Below, piece by piece: positions 13,501-26,451 of a stretch of 64,000 bases of DNA. Position numbers and translations under genes: made by a program. This stretch comes from Loxodes magnus. Lineage: Eukaryota; Ciliophora; Karyorelictea; Loxodida; Loxodidae. The notes below the pieces were generated by a model. It searched no databases, had not been told where the DNA came from, and was given only the letters and a program-made list of their open reading frames with translations. The stretch is taken from positions 62,001-126,000 of the forward strand of contig CAMPDV010000455.1 of assembly GCA_946699065.1 (NCBI GenBank), in the 5' to 3' direction. Numbering within the stretch: the first letter of the stretch is position 1; every line of letters starts with the position of its first letter.

Positions 13501-14261
13501 AATTAGCATCGAAGTTTATGTTTATTTCATGAATTTTTTTATGATTAACAAGAATTGTACTCTTAAATGAAGAAAGTACCCCAAGAAATGATTTTTGATA
13601 AGTATTCTATTAAATGATATAAAATATCATTTTTTATTTTTGAAAAGCATAATTTAGTACTTGGATAACTTGATGACTCCTTAGTTATACATTTTAAAAT
13701 TGTTCTTGAAAATTCTTACATGATAGTTTTATATTAGCCATTTTAATTAAAATCCAAATAAATGAGCTAATTAGATCTTTAAAATTAAACCTTAATTTAA
13801 CCTTAATCTAATAGATCTTCATTATTTACTTTTAAGTCTTCTGCTTATATGCTTTTTTTTGTTGCAAGATTAACTCTGATAAATATTTTCCTTTTTTAAT
13901 TAAAAATAAATTTAACATCATTAAAAGTATTAATCAGTGAATAAGTTGAACTGCAAGCTTTTGCAACAAAAGCTGCTTAAAAATTTAAATTAATATTGAT
14001 TTTAGATAGTTTATTAATATAAATAGTTAGTAACTTAAAATAGAAAAGCATTTATGTAGTGGAACTTATAACAATTAAATATATTCCTCTAATGTTTATA
14101 CTTATTAATTTATAAAAGTTTCTTCAGTCAAACTATAATAATTTATAAAATATAAGTTCATTAATAAATAAAGTAAAGAATTAACTTACAGCTAAGATAA
14201 ATTTATTGCAGCTATATTTATGCATTAAGGCATGTAAAATAGCTTAAGGAAATAGATAAAT
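10522..14261. other. Spacer with one unexplained reading frame
   Basis: AT-rich. The part 10800-11900 has a diverged counterpart in unit 3 (54740-55800), but indels between the two do not respect a reading frame, so it is probably non-coding. About 12845-13511 is missing from unit 2. The only coding-like stretch is listed separately at 12601. Confidence 0.55.
12601..13170 (+). CDS. Unidentified helical reading frame, unit 1
   Basis: Starts M-K-D-K-T-T-L-Q-N-L and continues as a charged, probably alpha-helical sequence (L-D-S-F-R-F-E-I-L-M-R). A later stretch near 12880-13010 also looks like a coiled coil. The counterpart in unit 2 starts at 31743. The two copies differ by a 1-nt indel near 12772, so at least one is frameshifted or an intron lies nearby. 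No domain recognised. It could be a decayed gene or a piece of a mobile element. Confidence 0.3.
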
Positions 14262-14567
14262 AAATTTGATTATAGAGCGCGTAGCACTCTCATTGGTGCG
14301 CAGCTCTTTAAAAAAAATGTTTCATACTGACAAGAATGTTTGTTACTGATAAAATTATCAGATACTGGTAGACCTTGTTTAATACTGATATAATTTAAGA
14401 ATACTCGTAATCTTTAATACTTTTTGGAGGTCCAAGGAAATGGCAGGATTGTGTCTCATTGCATCGACAAAGCAGAGGACGACATGTGTCAATTATGAGT
14501 ACTTAACTTCCCCAACCTCTGATGAAGATGACCTTATTGCTCACCTTCGAACAACTATTTAATAATA
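14262..14567 (-). mobile_element. Structured SINE-like retroposon, copy 1
   Basis: Present in unit 1 and cleanly absent at the same site in unit 2 (about 32735). Read on the minus strand it has a conserved domain whose ends CAGAGG and CCTCTG can pair, then about four ~21-nt repeats around TTATCAGTA, then a GC-rich stem (GAGCTGCGC...GCGCTC), TATAATC and a (TTTA)n tail. The tail side is constant between copies while the other end varies, which fixes the orientation. No protein. The 72-codon reading frame seen in the longer copy is incidental. Confidence 0.75.
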
Positions 14568-15189
14568 TATATATATAATAAATAAATTTGACTTATAATA
14601 ATTTATAGAAATGTTTATAAGTTATTTAAATCTTCTTTCTTAAACAATTTGATTTACTTTGCTTCTTCTTGATCTTTATCTGTATATTATTCTTATTCTG
14701 TTTTTCAATTTTTTAAATCATATCTATTTTTCATACACTCATGTGTTTAAAAATCCTTAAAAATAGCACATAAATTGCTGATATTCAAAATGTTCAGAAT
14801 ATTTTACTTAAAATTTAAGTAAATTTAAGACCAAAGTTATAATTCTTACAAAAAAAGATATGATTGGATATTTAAAATGAAAATATTAGTTTTGATTTAA
14901 ATTTAAATCTTTAAACTAAGAAAAATAAAATAAAACAGGCTGAAGTTATTTCATTTTGTTCTAATTAATTTGTACATAAAATTTATCATATAAAAGGCTA
15001 CTAAATAAAAATCATTTTTGACATAGGATTTATAAGATTTTATCCCTCTTATAGTTGCAGATCTTAAGTTGACATACACTCTCAGATTGATGATAGATAA
15101 CTTCAACAAGTGGTATTATTTCTCAGAAGCCATTTTATTCATATATAATAAAATATTTTATTAGTACTATTAAAGAATATAAAAATTAC
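14568..15189. other. Spacer, nothing recognised
   Basis: AT-rich sequence shared with unit 2 (about 32740-33356). No motif, repeat or RNA gene recognised. Confidence 0.5.
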
Positions 15190-15790
15190 TTCTAAGAAAT
15201 AACAGAATTTATACCAGTACACTAAAACAGGAAACCCTTCTAAAAAATAAAAATGCGTAGGCTATATAAAGGAAGAAAGTTAGATGCAAGACTGATACGA
15301 TTAACATTAATCACCTGGAAACCAGAAATTAGAAAAACTACATGTAGAAACATAAATAGAGATGCTATCCAAGTCATTAAAATATTTTATATTAAAAATA
15401 GAAAACTCATGGAAGGTAGAAAAATTAGAAAAAATAATAAAGAACCTACTTGAGAAGCATTATTACTTAGTCTTAGATATGTAAAACAAATTAGAATAAA
15501 AAATAACTTAAATTTTACAATATATCCAGGTAATATAATTTTCTTTTTAACAGAACAAATCGATCCTATGAAAATAATACTATAACTCAAAATTTTGATC
15601 TTTGGATAAAGAATAATTAAGATCGCTACAAACAAGAGAGTAACTATTCAGACTATTAAAGGATGGTGCGCTAATGAAGTGTTACACCTCCTAATTAGCC
15701 TAGTAGGAATTTTAATAAATCAAATAAAGATAAACTGATAGAATATATCAGATTGCTTATTATTAAAACTTGATAAAGTCCTTTATTTTC
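15190..15790 (+). mobile_element. Zinc-knuckle family fossil, left arm of an inverted pair (unit 1)
   Basis: The plus strand encodes a basic segment (M-R-R-L-Y-K-G-R-K-L), a weak coiled coil, the family motif D-P-M, and a C-terminal module ending L-F-R-L-L-K-D-G-A-L-M-K. The minus strand at 16120-16884 encodes a homologue, so the two lie tail to tail. Broken. No reverse transcriptase is seen. The counterpart in unit 2 is 33357-33957. Confidence 0.5.
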
Positions 15791-16119
15791 TTTTTACTAT
15801 TAAAAATATACTAATGCAAGCTGCTATGAGATAAAATGTTATTTAATTTTTTTATTTTTCTTCTTTTAGTCTTAAACATTTTACAATTTTTTACTAAATG
15901 ATAGGTTGAATAGTAGAGATAGCATTTCTTTATTAAATAATTTTATTATTAAATCTTTTTCTTTACTTTTGTTATCCTTCTATTTCAGAGATTCATTTTA
16001 CTACTATGTTTAAGATCCTTCAATATCCAATTTAATTATAGTTTCCTATTTTATTCTTGTATTAAAAATTACTTTTAGTAATCAATCTGTTAGTCTCAAT
16101 TACTTAGATTTATTCTTTT

Positions 16120-16884
16120 CTTTTAAAGTTAAAGTTAAAGTTAAAAAGCTTTGTTAAAGCCTTAGTAGTCAGCCATCAGAACTATTCTATCAGCTTGTCT
16201 CCATTAGTTTGTCATGAATTCCTACTAGGCTTAGTTAGGCGGTATAGCCCTTCATTAGTGCACCATCCTTTAATATTCTGAATAATTATAGTCTTGCATG
16301 TAGCGTTCCTAATTATTTCTCCAAGGATTAAGATTTGAATTAAAGAATTTTTTTCTATAATTTTTCCGCTTTATGTTGGATATATCCTAAATAGTTTTTA
16401 AAAAATATTTTATTTATTCTTTCTTTAAATTTCGCTTAGTTAGTAGCAGTATTTTCATTGGTGTTATTTATTGCACACGTAGCATTTTATTCTTCTTTTA
16501 AACTATTATTCCTGTAACCCTTATTTAATTTAAATTTACTACTTATTTTAAATAAACGTTTACTGTTTATTTTAATTTGAGGCTTCATTTCTATTTCCAT
16601 AGGATCTGATTAATTCTGTTAAATCGAAAATGGTGTTACCTGAATTTATTATTAAATTTAAAGAATTCTTTGTTCCAGTTTATTTTTTATTTCATATGAT
16701 TATTAATATTGTTTCTCAAGCAAAGACGTTATTAATTTTTCTAATTTTTCTACTTTAGCAATAAGGTATATATTTTTGAACATAAACTATTTTAATAACT
16801 TAGATAATATTTCTATTTGAGTTTGTGTTCGAAGTTTTTTTAATTCTGTATTTCCAAGTTATATAATTTTTGTTAAAATAAAAA
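16120..16884 (-). mobile_element. Zinc-knuckle family fossil, right arm of the inverted pair (unit 1)
   Basis: The minus strand encodes, in order, a helical segment, D-P-M-E-I-E, a CCHC-type knuckle (C-Y-V-C...H...C) and the module L-F-R-I-L-K-D-G-A-L-M-K-G-Y-T, the same order as in its partner at 15190-15790. A short (GTTAAA)n run lies at its tail end near 16125-16150. Broken. Confidence 0.5.
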
Positions 16885-17369
16885 AATGGAAGGATTCAAA
16901 AGAGGTTTCTATACCACCTCCAAAAAGTTGGAGAGGAAACTTGAATCCAATCTTGGATAGTCTTCTTACTCTTAACCCTAATTTTTTCTTAATTCTAACA
17001 ACCTGAAGAGGAACAGAAACAAGCTAAGAAGACAACACATGAGATAATTCCAACCTCAGAAGAGAAGCCCAGAAAGCAGATGAAGTCTGCTCTGCACCAG
17101 GAGGTCTCAAAGTTCAATCCTTCTGGCCAGATGAGCATGGAACAGCTCATCAAAGTGGTACTAAACCTCCAGGAAGAGGTTAGGAAACTTAGAAAGGACA
17201 ATGAGAAACTGATGGAAAAACTCAACCTAGCGGAAGGAATAGAATCCAGACTTATGTCCTAAGAAAGAGAACTAAGCGCTTTCTGAAACATATCTTAAGA
17301 ACAGAGTAGCTAATCCTAAAATTAGCTTCAGAAACAATCTGATCTGACTATTAGACTGGAAATACTAGA
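16885..17369 (+). mobile_element. Zinc-knuckle element, 5' leader and N-terminal part (unit 1)
   Basis: It begins with a leader containing TATACCACCTCC followed by a GGAG stretch that can pair with it. The same leader occurs before the copies at 35035 and 46185. From about 17000 the plus strand encodes a well-preserved N-terminal region (S-A-L-H-Q-E-V...N-P-S-G-Q-M-S-M) and a coiled coil (L-N-L-Q-E-E-V-R-K-L-R-K). Base composition is clearly richer in G and C than the flanks. The unit 2 copy (35035-35870) extends further, to a knuckle. Confidence 0.65.
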
Positions 17370-20052
17370 TCAAGATAGTTTTAAAATATTATTTAAAAAA
17401 CTAGATTAACTATTAATCATTAAAATAATTATTTGTCCTTCTAATTGATTGAAGTTTTAAATGTATGAAATCTACGTTCCTGCATGTTCCATCATTATAT
17501 TTAATTTTCCTTAACTTTCTCTCCTTTTTATTTTCAGAGTTAAACATTTTTTTCTTTCAAATTTTCAAATTTTTTGATGGCAAGTATTCTGTCTCTCTTT
17601 ACTTCAGTTCTATCAGCTAATATTTCTCCAGATATTCTTTCTTATTTATTTCTTAAGTGTGGGTGGTTCCAACACAAATGCTAAGTGTTCTTGTAAATAT
17701 AGCGTCTCTTTCTTGTTCTAGGAAATGTTTTTTCTTGTTTTTCTATTTTTATGGGAGTTCCCTATAAAGGCATCTGCAAATTTTCTTCTATTCATTTTAG
17801 TTTTGAATCTAATTATACTCAATTTTTTTTACTCTCTCATTAATAAAATATCATTCTCTAACTCTGCTATTCGATCATAAAATCCTATTTTAGCTCTTCG
17901 GTCTATCATATAGACTTCATAATCATTTGCATGCTTAAAGGTTCTGACATATTCAAATATTTTTTCCTTCTATGAGTTTAATTCCTCTTCAAATTATTTT
18001 ATTTTTTTAAGATATTAACTTTATCTTCTATTATGAATCCATTTGCTCTATTTCAATACTATCTAAATAAAAGTACAGGGCTTATAATGAATTATCGTAC
18101 TTTGCCTTCTTCGTTCATTTTATATATTACTTTCAGAGATTCAGTTTAATGATCTCTTTTTTCTTTTTTTATTGGAGGCGTTGAGAGTTGTGTTAACTTT
18201 TCTATTCGGAATTTTTTCTTCAACGTCCATTTGTCAGTTGATGGAAGAAAACTGCTTTGTATTTTTTATTATTAAAGATGTTATTTCTTAATTTTTAAGT
18301 TTCTTTTCTGCTGGACTATTGTTGGTCTTAAGGAAAATGGACTAGTTGAAGTTGAAACGTGATAAGAGAACATACTTCTGGTTTTCTCTCCTAATCCGAG
18401 GAAGTGGTTAAAAACTTTTCTGATTATAGCCATTTTATATTATAGACTAAATTAATCTTAATATTTAATTAAGCTAAACATGTTATAACAATTCATAAAA
18501 AGGACTTATTAATCTAATTACAGAGTAAATATTTTAATATTTGTCCATAAAAGTAAAAGAACTATATTGATTTAGAAAATGTTTATGAAAGCGTATAAAG
18601 ATAAAGTAGATGAAATAAATAATAAATAGTTTAGAATTATATAAAATAAGCTATATAAACTAACTTAGTAAAATAGGATTAATTTGTAAATGAAATTAGA
18701 AGTATTATCTACTATTGATAAAGAGTATTATTATTATTATTAATGATTAAAACAAAAAATAAAAAAGGAGAAATAGCTTAGTCAATGGGATCTTAGCATA
18801 TGCTAATTTGGTAAATAATAATTGAAAAAGTGAATAAAAAATGATAATAATAATAATATTTTTAATAAATATAAAATTGAAAATATCTATTTAGTGTTTT
18901 ATATAATTAAGTATTACTTAAAAATTCTATAATAATAAAAAATATGAAGTTGACTTATTTTTAATGATAGTTAATAAATTAAATATGAATAATTAGATTT
19001 TTTGAATTAAAAAATGTTGTAAATAATTTATAAATCTGATGATAACTATTTGATTATTATATTTGTCTAGTCTGATAAAATATTAAAATAAATGAATAAC
19101 AATTAAATATTTTAATCGAATGTACATAAAATAATTTTGCTCTATCTATTTTATGACTAACTATGTAATAGTAAAATGTATTGTAATATTTAGCATTATT
19201 GAAAAGCTTAATGTATAAAAATAGTAAATTTGAAAGAGTATAAATTTCCTATATGATGTATATTAAACTAAAATAAAATTTCTTATATAAATTATTTAAT
19301 AATATTTTATATATATTAATTATAAGTTGAAAATTCTAGCAAAAAAGGAAGCAAGCAAATATATCATGTAACCATTTTAAGTAAAATAATTGTTTAAATT
19401 AGTAATAAAGTTATTATAAATGAATATGTATTCAGATATTTTAATATATAATAGCTATTTTAATATCTATCTATATTTAAAGATGCTTAATATTTAGCTC
19501 TTTAATTCTAAAAGGTTAGTATTATTATATAAGCTTGTATGGAATTATCATTTTAATCTACTTAAATAATTAAATAATTTTAGATAAATAAAATTATTTA
19601 TTTACATTTGCTATAAAATTAGAGCCTATTATTTTATTTTTACTAGTAGATATCTTCGTAGCTAGTTTTTACCCTAAAGTTATAAATTATGTATAATAAT
19701 TTTATTGAGATATAAATGTTAATAAGAGATTTTTCCATGAGAATCTTAAAGATAAATTAAACTTAACTTCTAAATATAGCTATTAATAATAAGAATTCTA
19801 ATTTTATCAAATTATAAGACAGATAATAATTCAAATTATTTACTTAAATAGTTCAATATTTATAAAAATTATCAAGTAACCATAAATACATTTATACTAT
19901 TTCACTACTAAATATCAACTAACTAGATCAAACTCTTCAAACATTACATATATATATTATACATTATTCATTTATTTAACTATCAATTAAATTTATTATT
20001 TTAATATTTAATACTTATATATAAATAATATTATCATTTTAAATTATATTAG
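17370..20052. other. Spacer between the zinc-knuckle element and kelch copy 2
   Basis: Shared closely with 38857-41535. Pyrimidine-rich at 17450-18400, extremely AT-rich after that. No gene or RNA recognised. The part at 18450-20000 is almost unchanged between units 1 and 2. Confidence 0.55.
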
Positions 20053-21576
20053 TCAGTCAATTCTTTTTAATGCTATATAGCTCAAATTTACTAAGTCGAT
20101 CTTTAATACTGAAGCTCTATCTTATTCATAAGCAAAAACATATCCAAACTTCTCTCTTACTTTCATCTCTGTTTAAGTAGCAACATCTTTAAAAATTTAT
20201 CTTTATTCTCATTATTCTTTGTTTCTTCTATATATTCTTCTTGAATATTCATTTGTTTAAAAACTTTTAATACCTCCAATTATAACTAAAGGTTCTAAGC
20301 ACACTATAGGTCAAGCGACAGATTCAGGAAGTTTCAAATCACACTTACTCCATCTATCATTTTATATATTATATTTTCATATGTCTTTTAAAGTTTATCC
20401 TTTCTAATTTGCTCCTCCAAAAGAATAAATATTTTGTTCATTTTTATCTACTTTTAATGTTTAATTTGCTATTTAAAAAGGAAATTAAGAACAGTTCTAT
20501 CATTTATTTTCATTTCCTATTTTTAACTTTTCTACTGATTATAACATCTGTCCCTTTCTAATAGCACCTCCAACTACATAAATGTGTTCTTAAGCTGCTG
20601 CCATTCCAAATCAACATCTTTCTTCATTTAGATTACTAAGTCTTTTACTATTACCTTCATAATCAATTTGTCAAGCTTCTTTTATTCCTTAATCCTATTT
20701 TTAAGATGATCCTCCAATTAAATATAACTTATTTTAATATTCTATACTTTTGCCTGCTAAGGGAATTATATTTTAAATTTTTACTTGCTGTAGCTATTCT
20801 TTTTCAATATTAAATAATCATAAATTTGTAGTTTCTCACTAAAAAAAGTGAATATACATAGAATCTTTTAACTTTTATTATGTTTATTTCATTTAGTTTA
20901 TATTTATCTAAACCATCTTTTATTCTTATAGATTTATATTTTCTTATAGTTTCTTTCTTATTAGTGAGATGTAATTTTAATTTATTAAATTTCTAAGTAA
21001 AATTATAAAATTTTATTTTTAAGTTTATAAGATTTTAATGTTTTAATTTTATTACTTTTATATCATTTATTTTTAGTCTAAATTTTATATTTCAAAAATA
21101 CTTTTTAAATTTAATTTAGAAATTATATTTCTATCTCTTATTCAATTCTATAAGATATTTATTTTCTAATCTAAATAAAAAACACTTTAAGATTATATTT
21201 CTTTATTCCTAAGATTACTTTATACTATTAAGTTAATAAGTAACTTACTAATATTTTATTATTTCTTTGTAATAGTAAAAGCTTTTTCTATTATTTACCT
21301 CTATATATCTTTTAACTTCTATTTAGTATTCTAACCTTTTTAGATTTATTATTCTTTCTCTTATATCTTTATTATTATATCTGTATCTTTAGATAAATCT
21401 TCAAACTTAAAATGATATACTTTCTCACAAATAGGGCATGACATTAATCCTTATAATCAGTACTGAGTATTTAAACATAAGCCACAGTAAATATGTCCAC
21501 AAGGTAAAGCAGTTGGAAGGGCGTTAGTTAAGTTGTAATCTTCCAAGCAGATTAAGCATTTTGGTAAGGCTTACAT
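20053..21576 (-). CDS. RING-coiled-coil-kelch protein, copy 2 (intact), probable E3 ubiquitin ligase
   Basis: One uninterrupted frame of 507 aa, from ATG 21576-21574 to TGA 20053-20055, gives this product. Residues 7-50 form a C3HC4 RING: C7-x2-C10, C26-x-H28, C31-x2-C34, C47-x2-C50. Residues ~55-235 are Gln/Lys/Ile-rich and likely coiled coil. Residues ~240-500 hold kelch repeats with the diagnostic Gly-Gly pairs (Y-L-I-G-G, Y-V-V-G-G, S-F-G-G, V-I-I-G-G), each followed by a conserved Trp or Tyr. RING fingers recruit E2 enzymes and kelch propellers bind substrates, so a cytosolic or nuclear ubiquitin ligase is likely. The order resembles TRIM proteins without a B-box. About ten of eleven Trp codons are TGA, none within ~50 codons of the terminator. 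The paralogue at 41536-43059 has exactly the same length. Confidence 0.9.
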
Positions 21577-24500
21577 TTTATTATAATTTAGATAAAAAGT
21601 GAGTTTAAATAGTAAATTTATAACAGTTAGTATCATAAAGTATGATAAATATAAAATTTATATAGATTATATTTAAATATAATTTGCTTAAAATAACTGG
21701 TCTTATATAAGAGTCTAAAATAATAATAAATAGTTGATAGTAAAATATAATATAAATAGATAATAATAATATATATAATATTTTAAATATAATTAAAGAT
21801 TAAATCTATTTTACTATAAAAATTATAGATTATTTAATCTTAAAGATAGTCTAAATATTATATTCGTTTATGCTATAATATTTTTTATAAATTTGTATAA
21901 AATTAGATAACTAAAGATTTTGACTAAAGGTAATATTTTATTAAGTTAAGGATTTTAATAGAATTTTCAATAATTTATTTTTTGATCGAAGAAATTTAAA
22001 AAAATTAAAATTAAAACTAAGTGATAAATCTCTCTTAGTATTTGGATTTAAATATCATACTTTAAATATTAAAATTAAAAATAATAAAATTAAAATATTA
22101 TAAGGGAAATTTATATTAAGGATAAAATATATTAATAACTATTTAAAAGCAAGAATCTTTATTTTAGTAAAACATTAATAATTAATATTAATATTTAATA
22201 TTAATATACAGTTTTTCAAAAATATCAATTATGAATAGAAAAGATAATTCAATAAGATTTTAAAAATAAATAATTATATCAAACGATAAAAAGGAATTAT
22301 AATTAATTTTTACTAAATAGATATTTTAATTTAGTATCATTAATTTTTAATAAAATAAATATAAAAAATTATTATTTGCATAAAATATAACATTTGGAAA
22401 TAATTTACTATAATAAAATTAATTGAAAAGCTAAATTAATTAATTTAAATTATATAATTTTAAATTAAAAATTAAACTATAAATTTATATAAAATAAAGG
22501 CTATTATAAATACTATTTTTTATATAAGTATTTTAATTCCATAAAGAATTAAAAAAATATAAACTTAATAAAAAATTATAAATTAAGCTAAAACTAATCA
22601 ATTAGATAATCTATAAAATCTAATTCATTTTATCTATTTAATACAGTAAATTTAATTTTTACAGTAATTTCCGGTATGAGGTTTAGTTAAAATGAGATAA
22701 AGTGATATCTAATAAAGAGTTTCTAAATAAAATAATTAGTTTGTTTAATATAATTAGTAACCTTTTATACTAGTTTTGCTAGATTTAAAATGTATATCTT
22801 AAATTGAAAAACATAAAATAATATTTAAATTATAATACTTAAATAATACATTTTTTATTGATACTAAAGATTAAATTAAAAAATAAATATGAATAGAATT
22901 AATTTAAATTTGAGATTTTTATTAAGGGCTACATAAAATTATATTATCTCTAAATTATATAAATTTCTAAATATATTACATCAGATTATTTTAAATCTAT
23001 TAAGAAAAATTAGTTTAATTAATAAATAAAATATTTAATTAGTTTAAAAAAATAAATTATTTTATAATGATAATAAATTTATAAAGTAAAGAGTCAGATT
23101 AATAAATCCCATAATTTTATTTTAAAGGAAATAATATTAAAAATGTGTTAAAAAATAATTAAAACATTTTTGAATTAAATAATGTAAAATATATAAAATC
23201 TTTTAAACATCAATCTAATTTTATAAGCTAAAACTTTATATAAACACTATATAAGTACTACTAAAATATTAATAAAATCTAAATTAAAATGAGTAATAAG
23301 AAAAATATATATATTAGACTCATCATATTTATTTTATATATTATTTTACTTTATTTTTATTTATCTACAAAATTTTCTTTACTTTAATCTTGACTGAGTA
23401 AGAAATTTCTCCTTTTATGAGAGAAATGTTATTTAAAATATTTTCTGATGCTGTCGATCTGACTAAGATTATTGATTGGATTCCTAGTAGTTTCCAAATA
23501 AAGACTAAAAAAATATTAGCTATTCAGTATTTGGTATTAATTATAATTAAAAATTAAAACAATAAAATTAAAATCTTCGAAAGCTCCTTTTAGAGATACA
23601 AAGTTATAATAGCATTTTTTTGTAAAAGAATGTATTTAAATAAAGTATAGTACTTACTAATATTTGTAGTAAAATAAATATAAAATCTCAATTAAATTAA
23701 TTAATATTTAAGATAAAATTTTGCTTTAATTGAAAATCAATAAATATACCATTAATTAAGAAATAAAATTAAAAATAAAAGAAAGATTAAAAACCTCTGA
23801 TTATCAACTTTTTATAGATATCTGAATTTGAAAATGATTCTTTTAATAATTTTTACTCAATGTTATTTAATATGCGAAGTTTAGTTTTAAGCCTTCTTTT
23901 TCAATATTAATTATTAATATTTAATCCTTTTAAAATTCTTTAAGTTTCTAATCTTTTTACTTCTTCCAACTTAAATTTCTTACATATCTTTAATTAATTG
24001 CTATGAGAAATCTTAATAATATCATTTCTTTCTTGGAATTATTTAGTAATATAATCAAATTAATTTATTGGTCTTTTAAGTATAGATCCTCAGTATTATT
24101 TAATTACTATTTAATGCTCCTTCTATATTTATTTCAATTAAAATTTACTAAATAGTTAATTTAATTGAGATTTAGACTAATTATAATAATTCTTTCAAGA
24201 GAAAGTGAGAAGTTGACACAATTTAGTCTCTTAAGCCAAAAGAATTAGCAACTATAAGAATAAAAATGAATGCAACTGTTTAATATTTTTTAGATATAGA
24301 GAGCTTCTTTATTTTCTTTAAGTATTTTTCCTGTAAAGTAAAATTTCTTGATAGCATTAAATCCTAAATTAATTTTCCATTTAATTTTCTATTATTCCTT
24401 TTTTGCTTAAGATGATAACAACTTCTTGCTTAATGTCCAGGCATCTTAAAGTTCTAGCATGACTTTGATCTTCTGTAGGAAATGTATTTTTTTATTAATT

Positions 24501-25189
24501 TTTGTTCTATTTCTATTTGGTTGTAGAATATTTAGGATTTTTCTGTCTTACAGTTTCAATTATTTTAGATTTCCAATATGATCTATTCTGTCTATAAAAA
24601 TTCCACCTTCAATTTGCTACAAGATAAGGCTTAGAACTAATTTCCATCTTAAAATTGAGTTTAACAAATCTTAAACTCTCTATTAAAGATCATAGCAGTC
24701 TTTGTCAATTTTTGATTCTCCATTTAAAGAAAGACACATCCTACTATGTGTTATTGGGTTTATAGAATAGGTTTGTTTCTTTGAAGTAATGTATTTATAA
24801 TAATTTGATGTTATTGGATTATTTTCACTAAAAAGTTAAAGAATAAAACAAAATTAAGTTTCCATTTCTAAAGCTAAAGAACTAAAACGATGCTGATTAG
24901 AGATATATGCCTAATAAAGCCAATAATAAATAAATTATAATATGCATTTATTTTACTAAAATACTTAAAGTAATCAAAAAAAATAGCATAATGCATAGAT
25001 ATCTTAAGATTAATTTAAGACATAGAAATTAAAAATTAGAAAGCAAAAAAGGAAACTAAATTCCTTTAGTTTTATTGAGTTATAAGGGAACTATGATTTA
25101 TATATAAATATCGTAAGTATATGTCCCTTTTTTACATAATAAGTAGTATACTCAATTTTAAATCAAATATCAATATATAGAAGTTTCTT
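21577..25189. other. Unit 2 spacer, no gene recognised
   Basis: Counterpart of 636-6029 but ~1.78 kb shorter, because the block present at 3355-5134 is missing after about 24284. AT-rich throughout. Nothing else recognised. Confidence 0.6.
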
Positions 25190-26451
25190 TAAGAACTCAA
25201 ATAAAATAAGACAAGAAATCGAAGATTTTAGTGGTTCTGGAAGTGTTGAAACTTATGTATTTTTTGATGATATAAGGAATGCATTGAAAATTAATAAAAA
25301 TATTATGCAATTATAGCAAAATTATTTGAAGATTATTTCGAATCTGTTTTAAGTAAATGATAAATGAATTTATTCCGTTAAATAATTTAAGATTCAACTA
25401 ATACTTTTAACAAATGCCTTAGTTTCACCTAAACTTCTAATATAGGAATTTAAAATATATACCTATTTATAATTCTTAAAATTAGCATGCTGTGATTTTC
25501 AAATATAAATCCGATACAACTTTAAGTACTAACTCGGGTGGAACTTTCGGTTATGAGTCAAATTCTCAATTATATTGACAAACATCAACAAAAAAACATA
25601 AACTGATGCATTACAGTTAAATTACTGCCAATAGAAGAATCTAGTTCTTGATAAAAGATATTTTATTCATTTTCTGACATTAAAAAGACAGGAATCGTAT
25701 AAATTGTATTAGCAGACTGAAACCTTGATAATAACTTAGCAAATAATGTTCTCTTTGAAAGCAAAAAAAATAGTTTAGGATCAAATTTCAAATATTTATA
25801 AAAAAGTAGTGTTACATGTGGTTCAAGAAACTATTTTAATAAGCATCTTAATAATTTAAAGCATGCACAATAAACGAATGTGAAAAATGCGATTAAAAAA
25901 CATCTTAAAAATGAATAGATGGATAGAAGTGTACTCAAAATACATGTGATGGTACCTTCAGTCCCTTCCGTCCAATTAATAAGATAAGGATAACGATGAT
26001 ATATGCTAACTTGTCATGAAGTAATTCCAGGATGTACTCGGTGAACATAAGAAGGAAGGATATGTTCTTAATGTACTAGTGGTTATTAACTTAAAAGTGA
26101 TAGTTACTAATCTTGTGAAAATTTAGTAACTGGATGTATTTTATGTAGTTAAAATATTTACTAGTTATGCTTATAAGGTAAAAAAAGACACACGGGGTTT
26201 GCTAAAATTCCTGCTTCTAAGATTAATAAGGTTATGACTACGACTTTGTTTGCTTAGATTGCTCTTTATTTTTTAATGGATACTTGATTTATATTAAATA
26301 GAATCAAGCTTTTTTAGAAAACTCTTTAGGTTAATTTTTCGATTTAAAAAATTAAAGTTGCTAGAAATGCTCTCAAGAACTAGAAGACTGCATTTCTAGC
26401 TCTCTTGATGGAGATTCTTGCTTCTAATATTAAAATCGTAAGATAAAATGA
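25190..26451 (+). CDS. Cysteine-rich surface-protein-like gene, copy 2
   Basis: Near-identical to 6030-7296, with the same order: Ser/Thr/Asn-rich region, paired-Cys repeats, and final TGA at 26449-26451. The candidate 20-nt intron is at 25257-25276. One cysteine of the first repeat is replaced by Trp here, and a run of A before the last Cys block is one base longer than in copy 1. Frames therefore still need splicing or are decaying. Absent from unit 3. Product class inferred from cysteine spacing only. Confidence 0.45.

Larger units (their letters stand above)
1..20937. repeat. Tandem unit 1 (~20.9 kb)
   Basis: The sequence at position 1 recurs almost base for base at 20938 and again at 42421. 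Unit 1 carries the broken 5' part of a kelch gene, a cysteine-rich gene, a MORN gene, several zinc-knuckle elements and, at its right end, the 3' part of kelch copy 2. Relative to unit 2 it has extra blocks at about 3355-5134 and 12845-13511 and a retroposon at 14262-14567. It lacks the 3.3 kb block found at 35520-38856. Where they align, units 1 and 2 differ by scattered substitutions and short indels, so the duplication is recent. Confidence 0.93.

Noticed and set aside
14262-14567. Possible CRISPR array because of regularly spaced ~21-nt repeats
   Set aside because: Repeats are imperfect, directly adjacent without unique spacers, and sit in a eukaryotic retroposon.
16995-17225. 76-codon minus-strand frame opposite the zinc-knuckle element (also 35145)
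   Set aside because: Antisense of the coiled-coil region of the element. No independent motif.
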